64,000 nucleotides of DNA from Aspidapion aeneum (GCA_963576565.1 OY755044.1:38833235-38897234); one strand, 5' to 3'. Positions 12,990-25,449 are shown, counted from the first letter of the stretch. Made by a program: numbers and translations. Notes: generated by a model from the letters alone, not told the origin.

Positions 12990-13320
12990 CCAATGTATGT
13001 TTTTCTGTACATTTCTCGAGTTTTTTTGAACATTTTCCGTGTTTTTCTGACCATTTCCCCAGTTTTCCAGGATTTCCGAAAATTTTCCCAGTTTTTCCGA
13101 GCATTTCGCGAGGTTTTTCAAACATTTCTAAAGTTTTTTGAAAATTGTCCGAGGTTTTCTAAACATTTTCCGAAAATTTCCCGAGTTTTTTCTAACATTT
13201 CTCGAGTTTTTTGAAAATTTTCCAAGTTTTTCCAAACATTTTCCGAGTTTTTCCTGACATTTCCGAAAATTTCTTGAGTTTTCCCAAAAAAATTCTGAGT
13301 TGTCCGAAAAATTTTAAAGT
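12990..13320 (+). repeat. Degenerate tandem repeat (TTTTCCGAGTTTTTCCGAACATTT-like)
   Basis: Roughly 30-bp units alternate GAGTTTTT and ACATTTTCCGA motifs more than ten times with much divergence. The 99-codon open frame over it (12915-13214) is Phe/Arg/Ser-rich only because of the repeat and is not a gene call. Confidence 0.7.
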
Positions 13321-13810
13321 GTAAGGACTGTACATTTGCCTCTGGCCTTAACTCTTGGAAGTCAGAAAATATATCTACTTTTTCTTACCTACATATCTAT
13401 GCCTACACTGGGCAAGACGCGTCCACCCCTACAGAAGGTTGCATGTATACTGAAAGGAGTGACTGAAAGATTTTTCCAAATGATTTTGAATTAAATAAAA
13501 TATCGGCAACACTGCACTATGGAGTAATCACAGGGGCAAAAACGCTTCCTCTCTCTTTTTTCCTATGTAAATTATTGCATAAGAAAAAAAAGACAGAGCG
13601 AGCATTGGAGTTCATGTGGTTACCTGCTATTACCAAACGAATAGCGACATCAGCGCCCTCACCGGTCGTCACCGGCTGATTTCAAAGGTCCTCAGTGCGT
13701 GAATTAAAGAGTATGCTATTGGCCTAATGAAAGCTGAGCGTCTATTATATTATTATATTATTAGTTTATGGTAATACTAATTATAGATGGCGCAATTCTT
13801 TGGTTATGGG

Positions 13811-13866
13811 TAGGGTCACTGCATCCTGGAAGCCTGGCGTTACGTCTTCGTGATGCAGTGACCCTA
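13811..13866. other. 15-bp stem-loop, small-RNA-like hairpin
   Basis: TAGGGTCACTGCATC pairs exactly with GATGCAGTGACCCTA across a 26-nt loop that itself contains a small GAAG/CTTC stem. The size resembles a short microRNA precursor, but pairing stops abruptly at the base, so a transposon remnant is as likely. No other copy was noticed in the window. Confidence 0.35.
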
Positions 13867-14652
13867 GTTGTGGGTTATATCATTTTTGCGTATCGTTCTA
13901 TAACTAATTTTGAACGTTGTTCAACAAAGAATATAATTTTTCAGAGGTTGTGGCTTAAACGGTTGTTGTATAACACCGGCCAATTTATGTCGGGGTGTAC
14001 CTTTAAAGCTACGTCACAAGCTCCTTATTGGCTGACGACTTAGTATCCTTTTTTAGAGAGAAGACTTTAGCAAGTTTAAGCATATGATGTGTTTAAATAA
14101 ATAAAGATTTGAGGGAAATAACAAAACAACACCCCTATAGATTATTACAGTTTTGACAAATCTGGTATTATATCATGTTAGGTTTCAATAAAAATCAGCA
14201 AAACAGCGTATATATTAGGTTAGACCAAGACAGAGTAGATTTGATCTAAGCATATATGTACGTATATGGATCTAAGGGCTATAAATGTAAGAAGGTTAAA
14301 GAGAGATAAAAATAAAGAAAACTTTAACCGAGGCATAATTAATAATTTTTTGGAGAACCCTAAGAGAAGTTCTAATCGTTATTTAACTATGTTAAACTAA
14401 AATTTTTTATGTCAGAACAATAAGAACAAAAGTTAAAATTAAACTATTGACAATATAGATTGGCAAGCCCAGTTAAGAGAAAATTCTTTAACGCATATTT
14501 ACAAGTTACATTCTTAGAACTTTAAAACCATCAAAGCGATTTTAATGTTTAAACAAAAGAAAACGTTATAAAAAGTTAATTTGTGTTGTGAATTATAAAA
14601 ACATATTAGTAGATCTTATTGGAGACACAAAAGGGTATTTCTAGGTGAGAAC
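13867..14652. other. Unassigned stretch
   Basis: AT-rich DNA with no supported gene or repeat family member. Confidence 0.4.
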
Positions 14653-14656
14653 CTAA

Positions 14657-16436
14657 CCCTCCATTAGGCGGGTGGATTCTAGTCACGCGGCTAGGCAACC
14701 AAGCAGGGTAATCCAATTACTTCAGATTCTGCTAAATTTTGCTTAAAAAGATACATACCCAAATACATACATACAAACACAAAAACATTTTAATAACGTC
14801 AAAATAATGTATAATTTAAAAACATAACGTTAGGTTGGATGTTAGTTCTAACGTCATATTCATAGTGAAAAAGAAGCTTAATAACCCGTTTTCTGACGTT
14901 AGAAAAATAATCTTATGTTTTTATAACGTTTTTTTCGAACGTTAAAAAAATATTGAGTTTTAACAGTGGAAAAGAAATGTTTTTCTAACATTGAAAAATA
15001 AATGTTTTTTTAACAATGAAAAAATATATTTTTTCCAAATATCTCTAAAGATAAGGTAATATTAATAACGTAAATAAAATTCTTCTATTTTGGAAACGCA
15101 GGGCAGCAACAGTAGATAGTTTAAGTTGTGCTACGTATCTTTACGTAAAATTGCACGTTAAGCGCTCTACGTTTTGTTCCAAACTTGAGTTTAAGTTGAA
15201 TGTTTTTGCGTTACCATAACAACTCTACTAATAGCAGAGAATATGGAATTCGGCACTGTGTTTTTTTGATGTTACAATTTTGTTTTTTGTCTTTTCAACT
15301 ACAGTAGGAATATATTTGCAAAGAATCGTTTGTACTGGAAGCGGAAATTATCGTCTAGGCCTCATTTTTCGATCGGTCAATCAACCAATTCTATTCTTTG
15401 GTAACGTTAAGGTGCCCGCAGACTGCCGTAAGCTAACGTAAATACGTAAGCTCCTAACGTGACCTTGTCGACGGTGTGACGAAGTGCACAACTTAAACTA
15501 TCTAGTCTGTTGAGGGTTTCGTGAACACCACACTCAGTAAAGGAAATTCGGATCCGTAGCTTCTGAAAATAAAATTTTAAATTCTATGTAAACAATAATT
15601 TTGCAGTAAGTGCCTCACTACGAGGCCCAACAATTCATGCTCAAGTGAATACAAGGCAAACAATTTCAAGGCGCCTATTCAATTTAGCATGAATGCAAAC
15701 GAAGCATTCGTTTGGTCCCACTGCGAGGCTTGCGAATTCCGCCTCAAATGAATACGCGGCTTAAGGTCCGGCGGCTAATCATTCGCGGTGAATTGTCGCA
15801 TTCCCTGTCTGATTACCTATAACGTTAGGTATGTGATATTTTATACAAAACCATTTTTTTTTCTTTTGTTTACTTTCTTACCTTAGGTTGTGGTACTTCA
15901 TTTAGATCACTGCATACACAATTGTTGCTCTTTAAATATACCATCTTTCCCACACAACTGGAGTAATATTCCTATCCAAATATATATTCACTATCATTAT
16001 TAATAATTGTGCTTTTAATTATATATTCACTATCATTATTAATAATTGTGCTTTTAATTTGCCATGTTTGTTTCTACAAAAGGTAAATATTGGAACCAAA
16101 ATTGCACAAAGCGTATCTACTATCGACTCGTATGAACTGGCAGCGAAATGCAACTAAACATGGCGATGGCCCGTTCTGGTATTGGAACTATGCGGCAGCG
16201 CCCTCTATAGTATATTTTTTTAAATGTTTTAAAAACAAAACATTTATTAGCTTCATTTATCTTAAATTCAACATTAGAAATGAGATCTAGGAAAAATATT
16301 ATAAAAATACCTTTTAATGTTAGTAAAAGTGTGGTTTTTTTAATGCTGGTTTCTTATTAAGAAATATAATTTTGGTAATGCTTTTACATGAAATTTTCGT
16401 TAGGATGATTATGATATCCACCCGCCTAATGGAGGG
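14657..16436. mobile_element. piggyBac-like nonautonomous element, 1.78 kb
   Basis: Both ends carry the same 21-bp inverted repeat, CCCTCCATTAGGCGGGTGGA plus T. The right flank is TTAA (16437-16440) and the left flank is CTAA (14653-14656), which fits a TTAA target with one base changed. CCC...GGG ends in TTAA are the piggyBac signature. The interior holds no transposase. It contains an internal inverted pair (15114-15131 and 15486-15503) and a 39-bp exact tandem duplication (15982-16059). A superfamily call from ends alone is moderate. Confidence 0.6.
15982..16059. repeat. Two exact tandem copies of a 39-bp unit
   Basis: The unit starts ATATATTCACTATCATTATT and occurs twice head to tail inside the piggyBac-like element, so it is a recent slippage or duplication. 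Confidence 0.9.
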
Positions 16437-17343
16437 TTAATGTAAAGGAAATTTGAAAAGAAAATTTTTGATGGAAAACATTTAACTCAAAAAGCATTTG
16501 ATAAAAAAATCTTTAAAAAAAAATTGTAAAAAGAACACTAAACAAGAAAACAAACAAGGGAAACCCAATTGGCATTATAAAATGTAACGTCCATAGGCGA
16601 GCCCTTAGTCACAACACCGATATTACTAAAAGTTTAGGTTTAATGACACATTTTGGTTTAACGGTTTTACTCTATTCTGGATTTCCTTTAAACTTTATAA
16701 AATCTCAAACGAATTTTTTTTAACTTGTAACTACATAAATTATATCGCAACACAAGGATTCGTTCATGCCTATCATACAAATGCCATTAGATCATAGTAC
16801 TTGTCTCTGAATATTGCGTACTAGACGAATTTATTTCAGCGCCAGCTGCCCCTCAATATGGTAAAGCTCGCCGGTTGCACCTCTATATGGGTCATCACAC
16901 CGTCCTTTAATAAGGTATAAGTTTGACAAAAGGTCCTAAAAAAACTAAAAGCAGGGTATTATTTGGTAGGGCCCTAGCAATGTAGTACACCTACTCCTAA
17001 AATCGTACCTATATTAAATTATTTTGCCTTTACAAATGCCTACCGGTGAAAAATTGTGCACATCATCTTTGTCTTCTGGTCCCAAAGCAAAAAGAACACT
17101 ACCGTAATTAATTTAAAAAAAAAATCTGGGTGGCTATAATCTGCTGGAATTACAAAAAAAAATTAGGTGGCTATGATCCCCTTACTTTTGACATTGACGC
17201 ATCATCTTTTGTTTCCAAGATTAGACAAGTTGGTATCTCGTGTTAGTATGGCTACATTCTTTTGTTATTTTAAGGCGTAAAAAAGCAAAATGAGTTTAAC
17301 AAATCCTATGCTAAAATGTAACCATTAAGACAACCGGAAGAAA

Positions 17344-19730
17344 GTGTGCGCGTGTTGCGGCAAGAAAATTGTTTCTAGAAAAAATCCTAAAGGAAATGAA
17401 GTGACGGAGCCAATTAAGCTACTAATTTGTAAGTTTTTGGACAAAAACTATGACAAAAATGATCCGAGATATCCAACATCAGTATGTATAACATGTAAGT
17501 TTGCTTTATTGGAAAGAAAATCTAGGGCTGAACCATATCGTAAAGTTTTACCAAAGATGCCAGATTTCTCCAAAAATATCATAGCTAAGCAAACGAGATT
17601 TACAATAACTTGTAATTGTTTCATTTGCCAAAAAGCTAGATATGTAGGACACCAAAGAAAGGGAAATTAAAGATAAAAAATAAGACCAGCCAGCAAATTT
17701 GTAACAAGTGCTTTCAAAAAGTTGGAAAAGGTATTCGACATCAGCCATGTAAGCCAAATAATCGCAAACATAATGCTCTTGTCATAATAGAAGAGACCTT
17801 ACCTCCACGACACCAAGAACATCTTGCAGTATCATTAATTAAAACCAAAATTGATATGACACAAGACACAGAGGCCAGTTCATCCAAACAGTACCAAAAT
17901 ATGAATGTAAAGTTAAGTACAGGCGGGCAAACTGCAACGCTAATTTTAAATCCAAAAAAAGAGAATAATAATGTTTTGTTTTCTACAGAAGCTCTAGATA
18001 ATTTTAAAGTAAATCTTGGTTCTTCTACCAGAGAAATGAAGAAATTAATTAATTTTCTGAGATGCTCCGCTGGTCGAAAATCCGTTCCTGTCGGTTATGA
18101 AAAGCACTGCAAAGAAAAGTTGAATATTCTGGTTGATTGTTACAAACAAGAATCTTTTGAGTTCGATACTTCAAAGGGTATAAAAAGTATGAGACCTGTA
18201 TATGCTGATGCAGAGGAACTTTTGAATAAGGTAAGCAAAATAAAATGTGTATAAAACATCAGTAAGTGTGTTAAGAATGTTGTTGAATGAATGCAATTAA
18301 ACTAAAATAGTATAGTGTCAAAAATTAGATAATGGTGTATGAAAAAATCCTGGCAAGTATTCTGGTGTTAAATATATTGATTTTTTTAGGTGTTAGAAGA
18401 AAGAGGAGCTGTTGGCAGAGAAGAAGTTAAACTTTTATATTATATTATATATTATTTGGGATTACGAATGTAAACAACATATCCTTTAAATTTATATCTG
18501 ATTTTAAACTCATTCTCGTGGCAAATGGGTTGCAAACCGCTGCTTCATTAAACCCCTGTCCATATTGTTTAATTTCGTTACAGGAGCTTAGAGACAAGGA
18601 AAATCATTCTGTTTATGGTGTTAGAACTTATGGAAACCTACACGAAAACTACCAAAAGTATGTAAGTGTCTTAGAAAAGAATAAAAAAAATGCAAGAGAA
18701 TGCTGCAGCACTATAAATCTTCCGCTATTTATTGAAGCAGACGATATGACTGTTCTTTAAAAGTGCATCCTTCCAGCGGCGTAGCGTGCCCGAAAGGGCG
18801 GGGGGGGGGGGGGGGGCGACCGCTAAAAAGGGCGCCTCTGAAAACTGAAAAAAAAGGGCGCCTCTGAAAACTGAAAAAAAATCTTGCGACCAAAAAAACA
18901 AAAAAAAAAGGTCATCATGTGTGAGGGGGCGGCCGAAAGGTCACAAGGGCGCCTCTCACAAATCTTGCGACCAAAAAAAAAACAAAAAAAAAAGGTCTTC
19001 ATGTCGTTAGGTTCCTATGGCGCCCACTCAACTGGCCGTTGCCGGTCCGACTTAATAAAGCTGGGGGCGCTTCGACCACCAATAGGGCGCCACTACCATC
19101 GGAGCGGGGGGGGCGACGAACCCCCGCGCCCCCCCACGCTACGCCGCTGCATCCTTCCAGAACTACATCTTCTACAAGGCTTTATAAATCATGTGTTTTG
19201 GAAGGGTTTAGTACCTTTTCTTGGTAAAGAAAATGCTCTCAATTGGCCCAAAAAATTAAATGTTGTGCCTAAAAATTACCAAGGAGAGGTATTTGAAGGA
19301 AACGCCTGTCGTAAGCTGCTGCAACACGCTAATGCCATTCATTCCTTAGATGTTTTGGGAAATGTTGATTTAATATATGCAACCTTTTATTTCGGCAATT
19401 AACGCCATGAACAGAATAGTTGGTAATTGCTTCTCCTCTAAAATAAATAGCATTGATGATTTAAAATTAGATATTCAATACTTGAGATCTGTTTTTAAAG
19501 ATACTGATCTGTCCAAAAGTCTAAAAGTACACTGCATTTTAAATCATTTAATTGATACCCTGGAAAATCTTAAGACAAGTTTAGGTTTATGGTCGGAGCA
19601 GGCCGGTGAATCTGTCCACCGCGAATTTCTAAAAGTTTGGAACAAATATAAATTGAATTCAATTGATGATGTCAGATACGGACGTAATTTGCTGAAAGCG
19701 GTTTTAGATTTTTCGTCAAATAGGCTTTAA
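17344..19730 (+). pseudogene. Broken transposase-like protein of the Chapaev-like element
   Basis: Pieces of one protein run left to right. A Cys-rich N-terminus (CACCGKK, CITCK, CNCFIC, then after a frameshift near 17664 CNKCF and HQPC) suggests zinc binding. A middle block continues to 18230, where AAG/GTAAGC is a good splice donor with an acceptor at 18389 (LLNK then VLEERGAVGREEVK). After another break, FKFISDFKL and NPCPYC appear (about 18475-18570). An in-frame TAA (18758-18760) precedes the hAT MITE at 18774-19149. Past it come LPELHLLQGF, FEGNACRKLL, KVHCILNHL and SEQAGESVH, ending at 19730. I recognise the block pattern as that of widespread uncharacterised arthropod and cnidarian transposase-like proteins, but cannot assign catalytic residues with certainty. 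At least three frame breaks and the insertion make it nonfunctional. Confidence 0.65.
18774..19149. mobile_element. hAT-type MITE (family H1), 376 bp
   Basis: Ends CAGCGGCGTAGCGTG and CACGCTACGCCGCTG are exact inverted repeats. CATCCTTC is duplicated on both sides (18766-18773, 19150-19157), the 8-bp length expected of hAT. The interior has long G and A runs and GGGCGCCTCTGAAAACTGA-type stretches; one is duplicated. It interrupts the Chapaev-like coding sequence, and dropping it with one duplication keeps the reading frame. A second copy is at 51457-51869. Confidence 0.9.
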
Positions 19731-20104
19731 ACATAATGATATAATTATGATATAATTTTCCATTAGATATGTAATTTTCTTACCAATTTTTTGATTAAGT
19801 CTAGTTTTCTGTTTCTTTTGTTGCAAAGGTGATATAGTGAAAATATAGATCCTAAATTTGAAATTAAACTTCTTTTCTATTCGATTTAAAAATTAAATTA
19901 TCCTTTAGAACGGTTTTATCGGAAAAAGTACATAAATCAGAATTTCTAGCCAATATGAAAAATATGTATAAATAATTTGTAAAAAACGGCCTTAAGAAGC
20001 ACGTATGATTTTAAAAGTAGGTGTTTTAAGTTGCTAGGACCCTACCACATAATACCCTGCTTTTAGTTTTTTTAGGACGTTTGGTCAAACTTATACCTCA
20101 TTAA

Positions 20105-21740
20105 GGGCCGGTTTATCAATGGCGGGGTATCTCGTCGTGTTAGCTAGCCCTGGGCCAACTCTAACCTTGGGGTAACCCTCGAGTTAAAGAGAAAAGTGTT
20201 TATCCACGCGATTGTAACCCAGAGCTCCGAAACTCGCAGGTTGGCAATGCTGTTAACAATCGACCATCTAAGTTTTCCCTTCTTATTTAATAGTCTGTAA
20301 AATTTTTGACATTTTGTGGTTATAATCATATGTTTTTTTGTATTGTTGGTGTCGGGTGTTTTGTTAAAAAATATTATTTGGAAAAAACTTATTCAGTTTC
20401 TTCAGTTATTGTACTCTAGCCAGTAAGTATCTACTATATGTATGATGAAAATAATTTAGCTACATAAAAATTAGCATGTAGATAGTTCCAACTTTGTGAA
20501 TTGTTTCTGTTGTACTTAACTACTAATTATAGCCTAAAATAAAAATGCATCCATAGGTACCTATCTACCTGTTAAAGCTAGAAAATTTAAGAGATAGAAT
20601 AAGTTAAAAGCAAATCTTTGGTATTGGATCATAATTTTGCATTTTTTAGGTTTATTTTTAAACTACTACACCTATTTTATTTTTGTTACAGGTCATGTCT
20701 TTACAAGGAAACCAACAGACTTCTACATTTTAATAAAGAAATATCAATAAGGCACATCAACTTGAAATAATGGTACTAGTTTCTGACACATCAACCTGTT
20801 ATCCCGGAATGACTGATTTACAAACACCCCCCTGTGCAGAGCAAGCAGAGGCTTCCTGGGTGACCAGAAAGTGTTTAAAAACCTTGATGTGAAATAATAT
20901 TTATTCTGTAACATATTTTTTTTAATTATAAAAGTGCTCTAGCATATTGCAATAATTTAAGTATTTTATTTTGATGTTACGTACAATATATATAAATTTA
21001 ATTGTTGATTATTTCTGATTCCTAAAATACTGTTGTATAACAAAAGAACTTAATAGTCATTTTTCAGGGACAGCCAAATAAAAATTTAAAAAACAGTGTT
21101 TGAAATATAAATTCACTTTTTATTTTGCATTTTTAAATACATATTAAGAGTTTTAAAATTATATACATAAATTAGTAATTATAATAAAACTGGTACACAT
21201 ATTGATGAAGATTCATATGTGAGTGGGCCTTGCAGCCCTTCCGCTGCGACCGTCAGTGGCTCGGTACCTACACACATTATAGGTATAGCTCTGTCGGCAG
21301 GTGGGATATTTATTGGGTGCTTTTCTATTAAACATGATCTTGCTTATAGAAAAAAGAATATTTATTTTTGGTTTGCTTGGTGGACTGCTCCCATTGCAAA
21401 AATCTCCATGTCTGTGGGGAATTCCATCATCTCAGTATCACCGCTGGTGTTTTAAAAATGTCGGAGCATCCTATTTAACACAAAAATTGAAGTACACAAG
21501 TTAAATGTTATGCTTTTGAGAAAAATCAATCAAAATAAAAAAAAAACACTTCAAAATAATTGGAAATTTTGACGTTAACCCAGAGCTAAATACGCTACCC
21601 TGCCGTTCGAGCGTGGGTCAAGTTAGCCTAGGGTTAACCCTCGAGTTTGCATTTAACCTTGGATGGATAAACACTTTTGACAACTTTAACCCAGGGCTAT
21701 CTCTAACTCGAGGGGTAACCCTCCATTGATAAACCGGCCC
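20105..21740. mobile_element. PIF/Harbinger-like element, 1.64 kb, nested in the Chapaev-like TIR
   Basis: The ends are GGGCCGGTTTATCAATGG and its inverse. TAA lies at both flanks (20102-20104, 21741-21743), the 3-bp duplication typical of PIF/Harbinger. Subterminal repeats of CTCGAGTTA and CCCAGAGCT type occur on both sides. The interior shows only short open frames (for example on the - strand around 21200-21450) that I do not recognise, so it is probably nonautonomous or decayed. Confidence 0.65.
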
Positions 21741-21838
21741 TAAAGGGCGGTGTGTCATATACTCAAAGGTTTAGCCCAATATAGTAAGTGGGGTTTAAGT
21801 GAAAATTCGGCAATAATTAAGTGAATTTAACCTAATTT

Positions 21839-22375
21839 CAGTGGCGGATCCAGGGGGGGCGGGGCAGAGGGGCCCGTCCCCCCCTCCTTGACATATATCT
21901 TATTTTTTAGTTTAGCAGCAACATCATTATTTAAAATTTGTCACAAATTTTACTTAATTTTTAAAAAAATTTCGCCTTCCCATACCCTTTAGTTACTAAA
22001 TTTCACACCTCAGATGTATCAAAAACCGCTTATAAAAAATATTTTGATGTTTGCTGCCACTTTGGCACCCAGTGGCGGATCCAGGGGGGCACTAGGGGCA
22101 CTTGCCCCCCCCCCCGAGAATTTTTTGAAAATACAAAAAAATGAGTAAAAAGTTAGGTTTTTGTTAATAAAAATTCAAAATTTTTGCTTCCGGCGCATGA
22201 AAGTGTCTAGTGTTATTATCATCGAAATTACAACCACTTTTAAATTATCCTGAATTTGTAGCCGTTTTTTACCAACAGAGAATGTCACCTAAAGTGCCCC
22301 CCCCCCCCGAGAAGCACCTCTAGATCCGCCTTTGTTGGCACCTCCCCCCCCCCGGAAATCCTGGATCCGCCACTG
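21839..22375. mobile_element. hAT MITE (family H2) containing a second copy of itself
   Basis: The outer copy has ends CAGTGGCGGATCCAGG and CCTGGATCCGCCACTG, with CCTAATTT duplicated at 21831-21838 and 22376-22383. Without the nested copy and its duplication it is about 264 bp. It holds runs of G/C near both ends and no coding sequence. Confidence 0.9.
22070..22334. mobile_element. hAT MITE (family H2), nested copy, 265 bp
   Basis: The left end is CAGTGGCGGATCCAGG and the right end is a slightly changed CTAGATCCGCCTTTG. TTGGCACC is duplicated at 22062-22069 and 22335-22342. It sits inside the H2 copy at 21839-22375 and is nearly the same length. Confidence 0.88.
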
Positions 22376-22383
22376 CCTAATTT

Positions 22384-23080
22384 TTAAATCTTTTGTCAGT
22401 TCAAAAACTTGACACACTTGGAAAAAGTTTTTGTTTTACCTAAATTTCAAAAGACACAATAAAAATGTTCATTCATTTATATGACAAATAAAATGACTAT
22501 AATATTCTCAACTGTCTTTTTATTTATGTTTATTTTATTTATTTATATCTGCCCAATATTTTTCATAAATGCATTGTTTTTAAATATTTTTTTATATAAT
22601 TGGTGTTTGTCGCGAGGTTTTAAGCATTTTTTAGGTTTGTTATTTTACCTACGTAATATTCAAAATTTTTAATTAAAAAAAATCAAAAGTTAATGTTAGT
22701 GTGAAGATGATGTAATTATTTTCATAAAATCCAAAGATTATCCTATGGGTAAATCCTTAAAATAACAATTTATTCTTGCTAACGTTTATTGATTTTATTA
22801 GTGATAGCTTGTCACTTAAAAATTTATGATATTTAACTAAATATTTGTAGCAATAATTATAACACATTTTAAAAATACATTTTAACGCATTTCAATGCAA
22901 CGAAGGAAAACTTATTTAAAAAAAAAATATTTCGTAAAATGTTTTTAAAAATACATATTTGTTTAATTTTTTTATTTTGAAGAAGATTTAAGTTTAAGGA
23001 AACGTCGTTTTCCATAAATAGAAAATATAAAACGTTGCCAAAGCAATTTCCAAAACTATGTAGTTGCACGGATTACTGCT
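22384..23080. other. Unassigned AT-rich stretch
   Basis: No supported gene; only short AT-rich open frames lie between the H2 MITEs. Confidence 0.4.
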
Positions 23081-23088
23081 CGACCCTC

Positions 23089-23325
23089 CAGTGGCGGATC
23101 CAGCCTCTCCCTTTCCTGACAAAACTTATTTTTTACTTCCAGTCAAAATATAGCAAATGTATCTCTCAAATTTTTACCAGTTTTACCTGACACTAACATT
23201 TAAAAAAAAATAGTTTTATTTGCCGTTGCCAAATTTTAAAGGACTTATTTAAAACAGCAAAAAAATATTGGGGGTTTTACTGCCTCCCTGTCCCCTCCCC
23301 TTTTGAAATCCGGGATCCGCCACTG
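23089..23325. mobile_element. hAT MITE (family H2), third copy, 237 bp
   Basis: It has the same CAGTGGCGGATCCAG end and GGGATCCGCCACTG end as 21839-22375. The flanks CGACCCTC and CTGCCCTT are only partly alike, so the copy is older or its duplication has decayed. Confidence 0.8.
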
Positions 23326-23635
23326 CTGCCCTTTACCCTTTATCCGCATGCATGCTTAAAATTTGCAAATTTGATTTTCCCTGATAGCAGCTTTCACTTT
23401 CAAACACAGAAGGAAAACAAGGTTAAAAGTTAGAAATGTAGCTACATAAGAAAAGTGGTTTTATAAAAGTTAAACTTTAAAATGAAACAAAACCTCAAAT
23501 TATAAAACATGTACTTGTGGGTGAGTGAAAATATATAAAAGTTAATAAGCTATAAGCAAACATTGAAAAATGGTTTTAAAAAAGTACCAGAAACAGACAT
23601 AAAATATAAAACTTAATAAAAATATTTAAATAAAA

Positions 23636-23820
23636 ATAAATGGATCCATGACGGATCTGACACCTTCCTAGCTAGCCTATTATCACACTTCAAGTGAAGC
23701 CATGATAATATATTAGCCTTGAAAACAGTTTTTTGTAAATATCTCAGAAACTAAAGCTCCTACGAAGTTTTTGGCTATAGCACGAATTATTGGGCAAAAT
23801 ATAGTATTAATTAGTATTTT
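23636..23820 (+). repeat. R1 repeat, truncated copy
   Basis: It shares the start AAATGGATCCATGACGGATC, the CCTTCCTAGC block and GTTTTTTGTAAATATCTCAG with the fuller copies at 34953 and 40632. Similarity then fades. Confidence 0.75.
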
Positions 23821-25440
23821 TTATTTTTCGTTGATAGCTGTCGCAGTTTTTAAGATATTTAGCTGAGACCTAAATTAATAATTAGAATCAAAAATAACAT
23901 ATTTTTTCATCGAAAATGCTCATTAAAATCCTTGTTTTATCTAAAAACTTTTCGGTATTCTGCAGTTTTTTTGTATCTGCGGCCGTTAAATGGCAATAAA
24001 TTAATTCACTATTTTTTAGACTGGATCTTGGAGCTTTTCTGGCAAGGCGTTCTTGATTGTAAATAAAAGCCAGAATAATTTTATCCAGAACATTATAGTA
24101 TAATCTACCATGTGAAAAAATTTCAAAACAAAGAAAATTAGTTCCTGGTTTTCATATTTGGAAGGAGCCGTTAAGTGCATCTTCCAACTTTGTAAATCAG
24201 CCAGGGTTATTTTTAGTTATAGTGTATTATAACATCATTTTGTACATTCAGGAGTTTCAGTCAGTTTCAGGACTAAAAAAATAAGGGCACAAATCAGGCC
24301 AATTTTTGGAGCCGAAAATTTTCAGTCAGGGATATTTTCCACCACTTTAGATGAGCCAGAGTACTGTTCCTATAATGTTCATGATCTCTTCTTCTTAGAA
24401 CTAAGAAAATTCGTCGATTCATATCATTGACTGACCTTTTCAACTCAGCGGAAAATCATCACCAGAATGAAAAATTGTTGATAATTATCATTAACAGAAT
24501 AAACTTATTCATATACACAGACTAGGAAATAAAATATTCAAGGCCTCCCCTGTTTGACATAACTGCTATCCTGTTTTGCAATAGGAGAACCTTGGAATGA
24601 AATTTTTATTATAATAAAACACTCACAAAAAACATTTCATTACTATCAAATTAGTGTAAGATGTTTGATTTCGACCACAGCGTTAGAAGTCGAATATTTT
24701 CGACCAATGGTAACCGTAGTTGATGTGAACATTCACTCACAAGTTTCCTAGACAATAGCCATCAAAAAACATAAAATAACTTGGTAAAAAATATGATCCT
24801 TTAGATGACAGAAAGTGTACTTTTTTTCAAGTGTAATAAAAGCGCCGACATGTGCAATTATAACATAATTATTGGTTTATCGATATCTTTGCTGATAAAA
24901 ATAAACACAATTATTTATCTTATTAATTGATCAGATATAACCAATGGAATGTCAAAACTTTTTGCTATAATATGAATTATACACATTCGCATATCAAAAG
25001 TATGACAAGTGACAAGTGCGATTTATAAATAGTGATTTTGATATCAATAAAAAACTAAAAAAAAATATCAGGAAAATTTAAATATTTACTAGTCGAACGA
25101 TAATTAAAATTTAAGTTGGTAGACTGTAAGCATAGACAAACAAAATAGTTGCAAGTAAGTATGTCATATGTCGGGGAAGGGTGACGAAAATGACATGACA
25201 TAGTGATGCACGACAAAAAGTTAATTTGTGGGAGACCCTGTATAAATGACATATTTTAAAAAAATAATAAACATGTGAACCAGTAAAGTTTGGATATACC
25301 AGGGTTTTTTTAAATATTGGTCGTTTTCATCTAATTTCATTCCCCAAGGGAGGTTGGGATTGATTATAGCTCTTCACAAGTCTGTACCTAGAGGGAGATC
25401 AGAAGTATCAATCCACCCTTGAAAATAGTCGATAAAGTGT
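23821..25440. other. Unassigned stretch
   Basis: No gene supported. The part after about 25240 may be the decayed 3' region of the mariner fossil that follows on the - strand. Confidence 0.35.
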
Positions 25441-25449
25441 GTTAAAAGA

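Larger units (their letters stand above)
16896..21754 (+). mobile_element. Degenerate cut-and-paste transposon, Chapaev (CMC)-like, with two nested insertions
   Basis: The ends are CACACCGTCCTTTAATAAGG on the left and, read inward, CACACCGCCCTTTAATGAGG on the right. The inverted repeats then continue through GTATAAGTTTGAC and AGCAGGGTATTAT to about 16982 and 20034. The 4-bp sequence TCAT flanks both sides (16892-16895, 21755-21758). A CAC terminus with a 4-bp duplication is the pattern of Chapaev elements in the CACTA-Mirage-Chapaev group. The right end is split by a Harbinger-like element (20105-21740), and removing it rejoins the TIR exactly. The interior encodes a broken transposase-like protein (17290-19730), itself split by a hAT MITE. 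Superfamily assignment rests on ends and duplication length. Confidence 0.7.

Noticed and set aside
12915..13214. Phe-rich 99-codon open frame
   Set aside because: Made by the degenerate TTTTCCGAG tandem repeat.
18884..19402. A 172-codon + strand open frame
   Set aside because: It starts in the H1 MITE and only its last third is transposase-like; the fusion is an insertion artefact.
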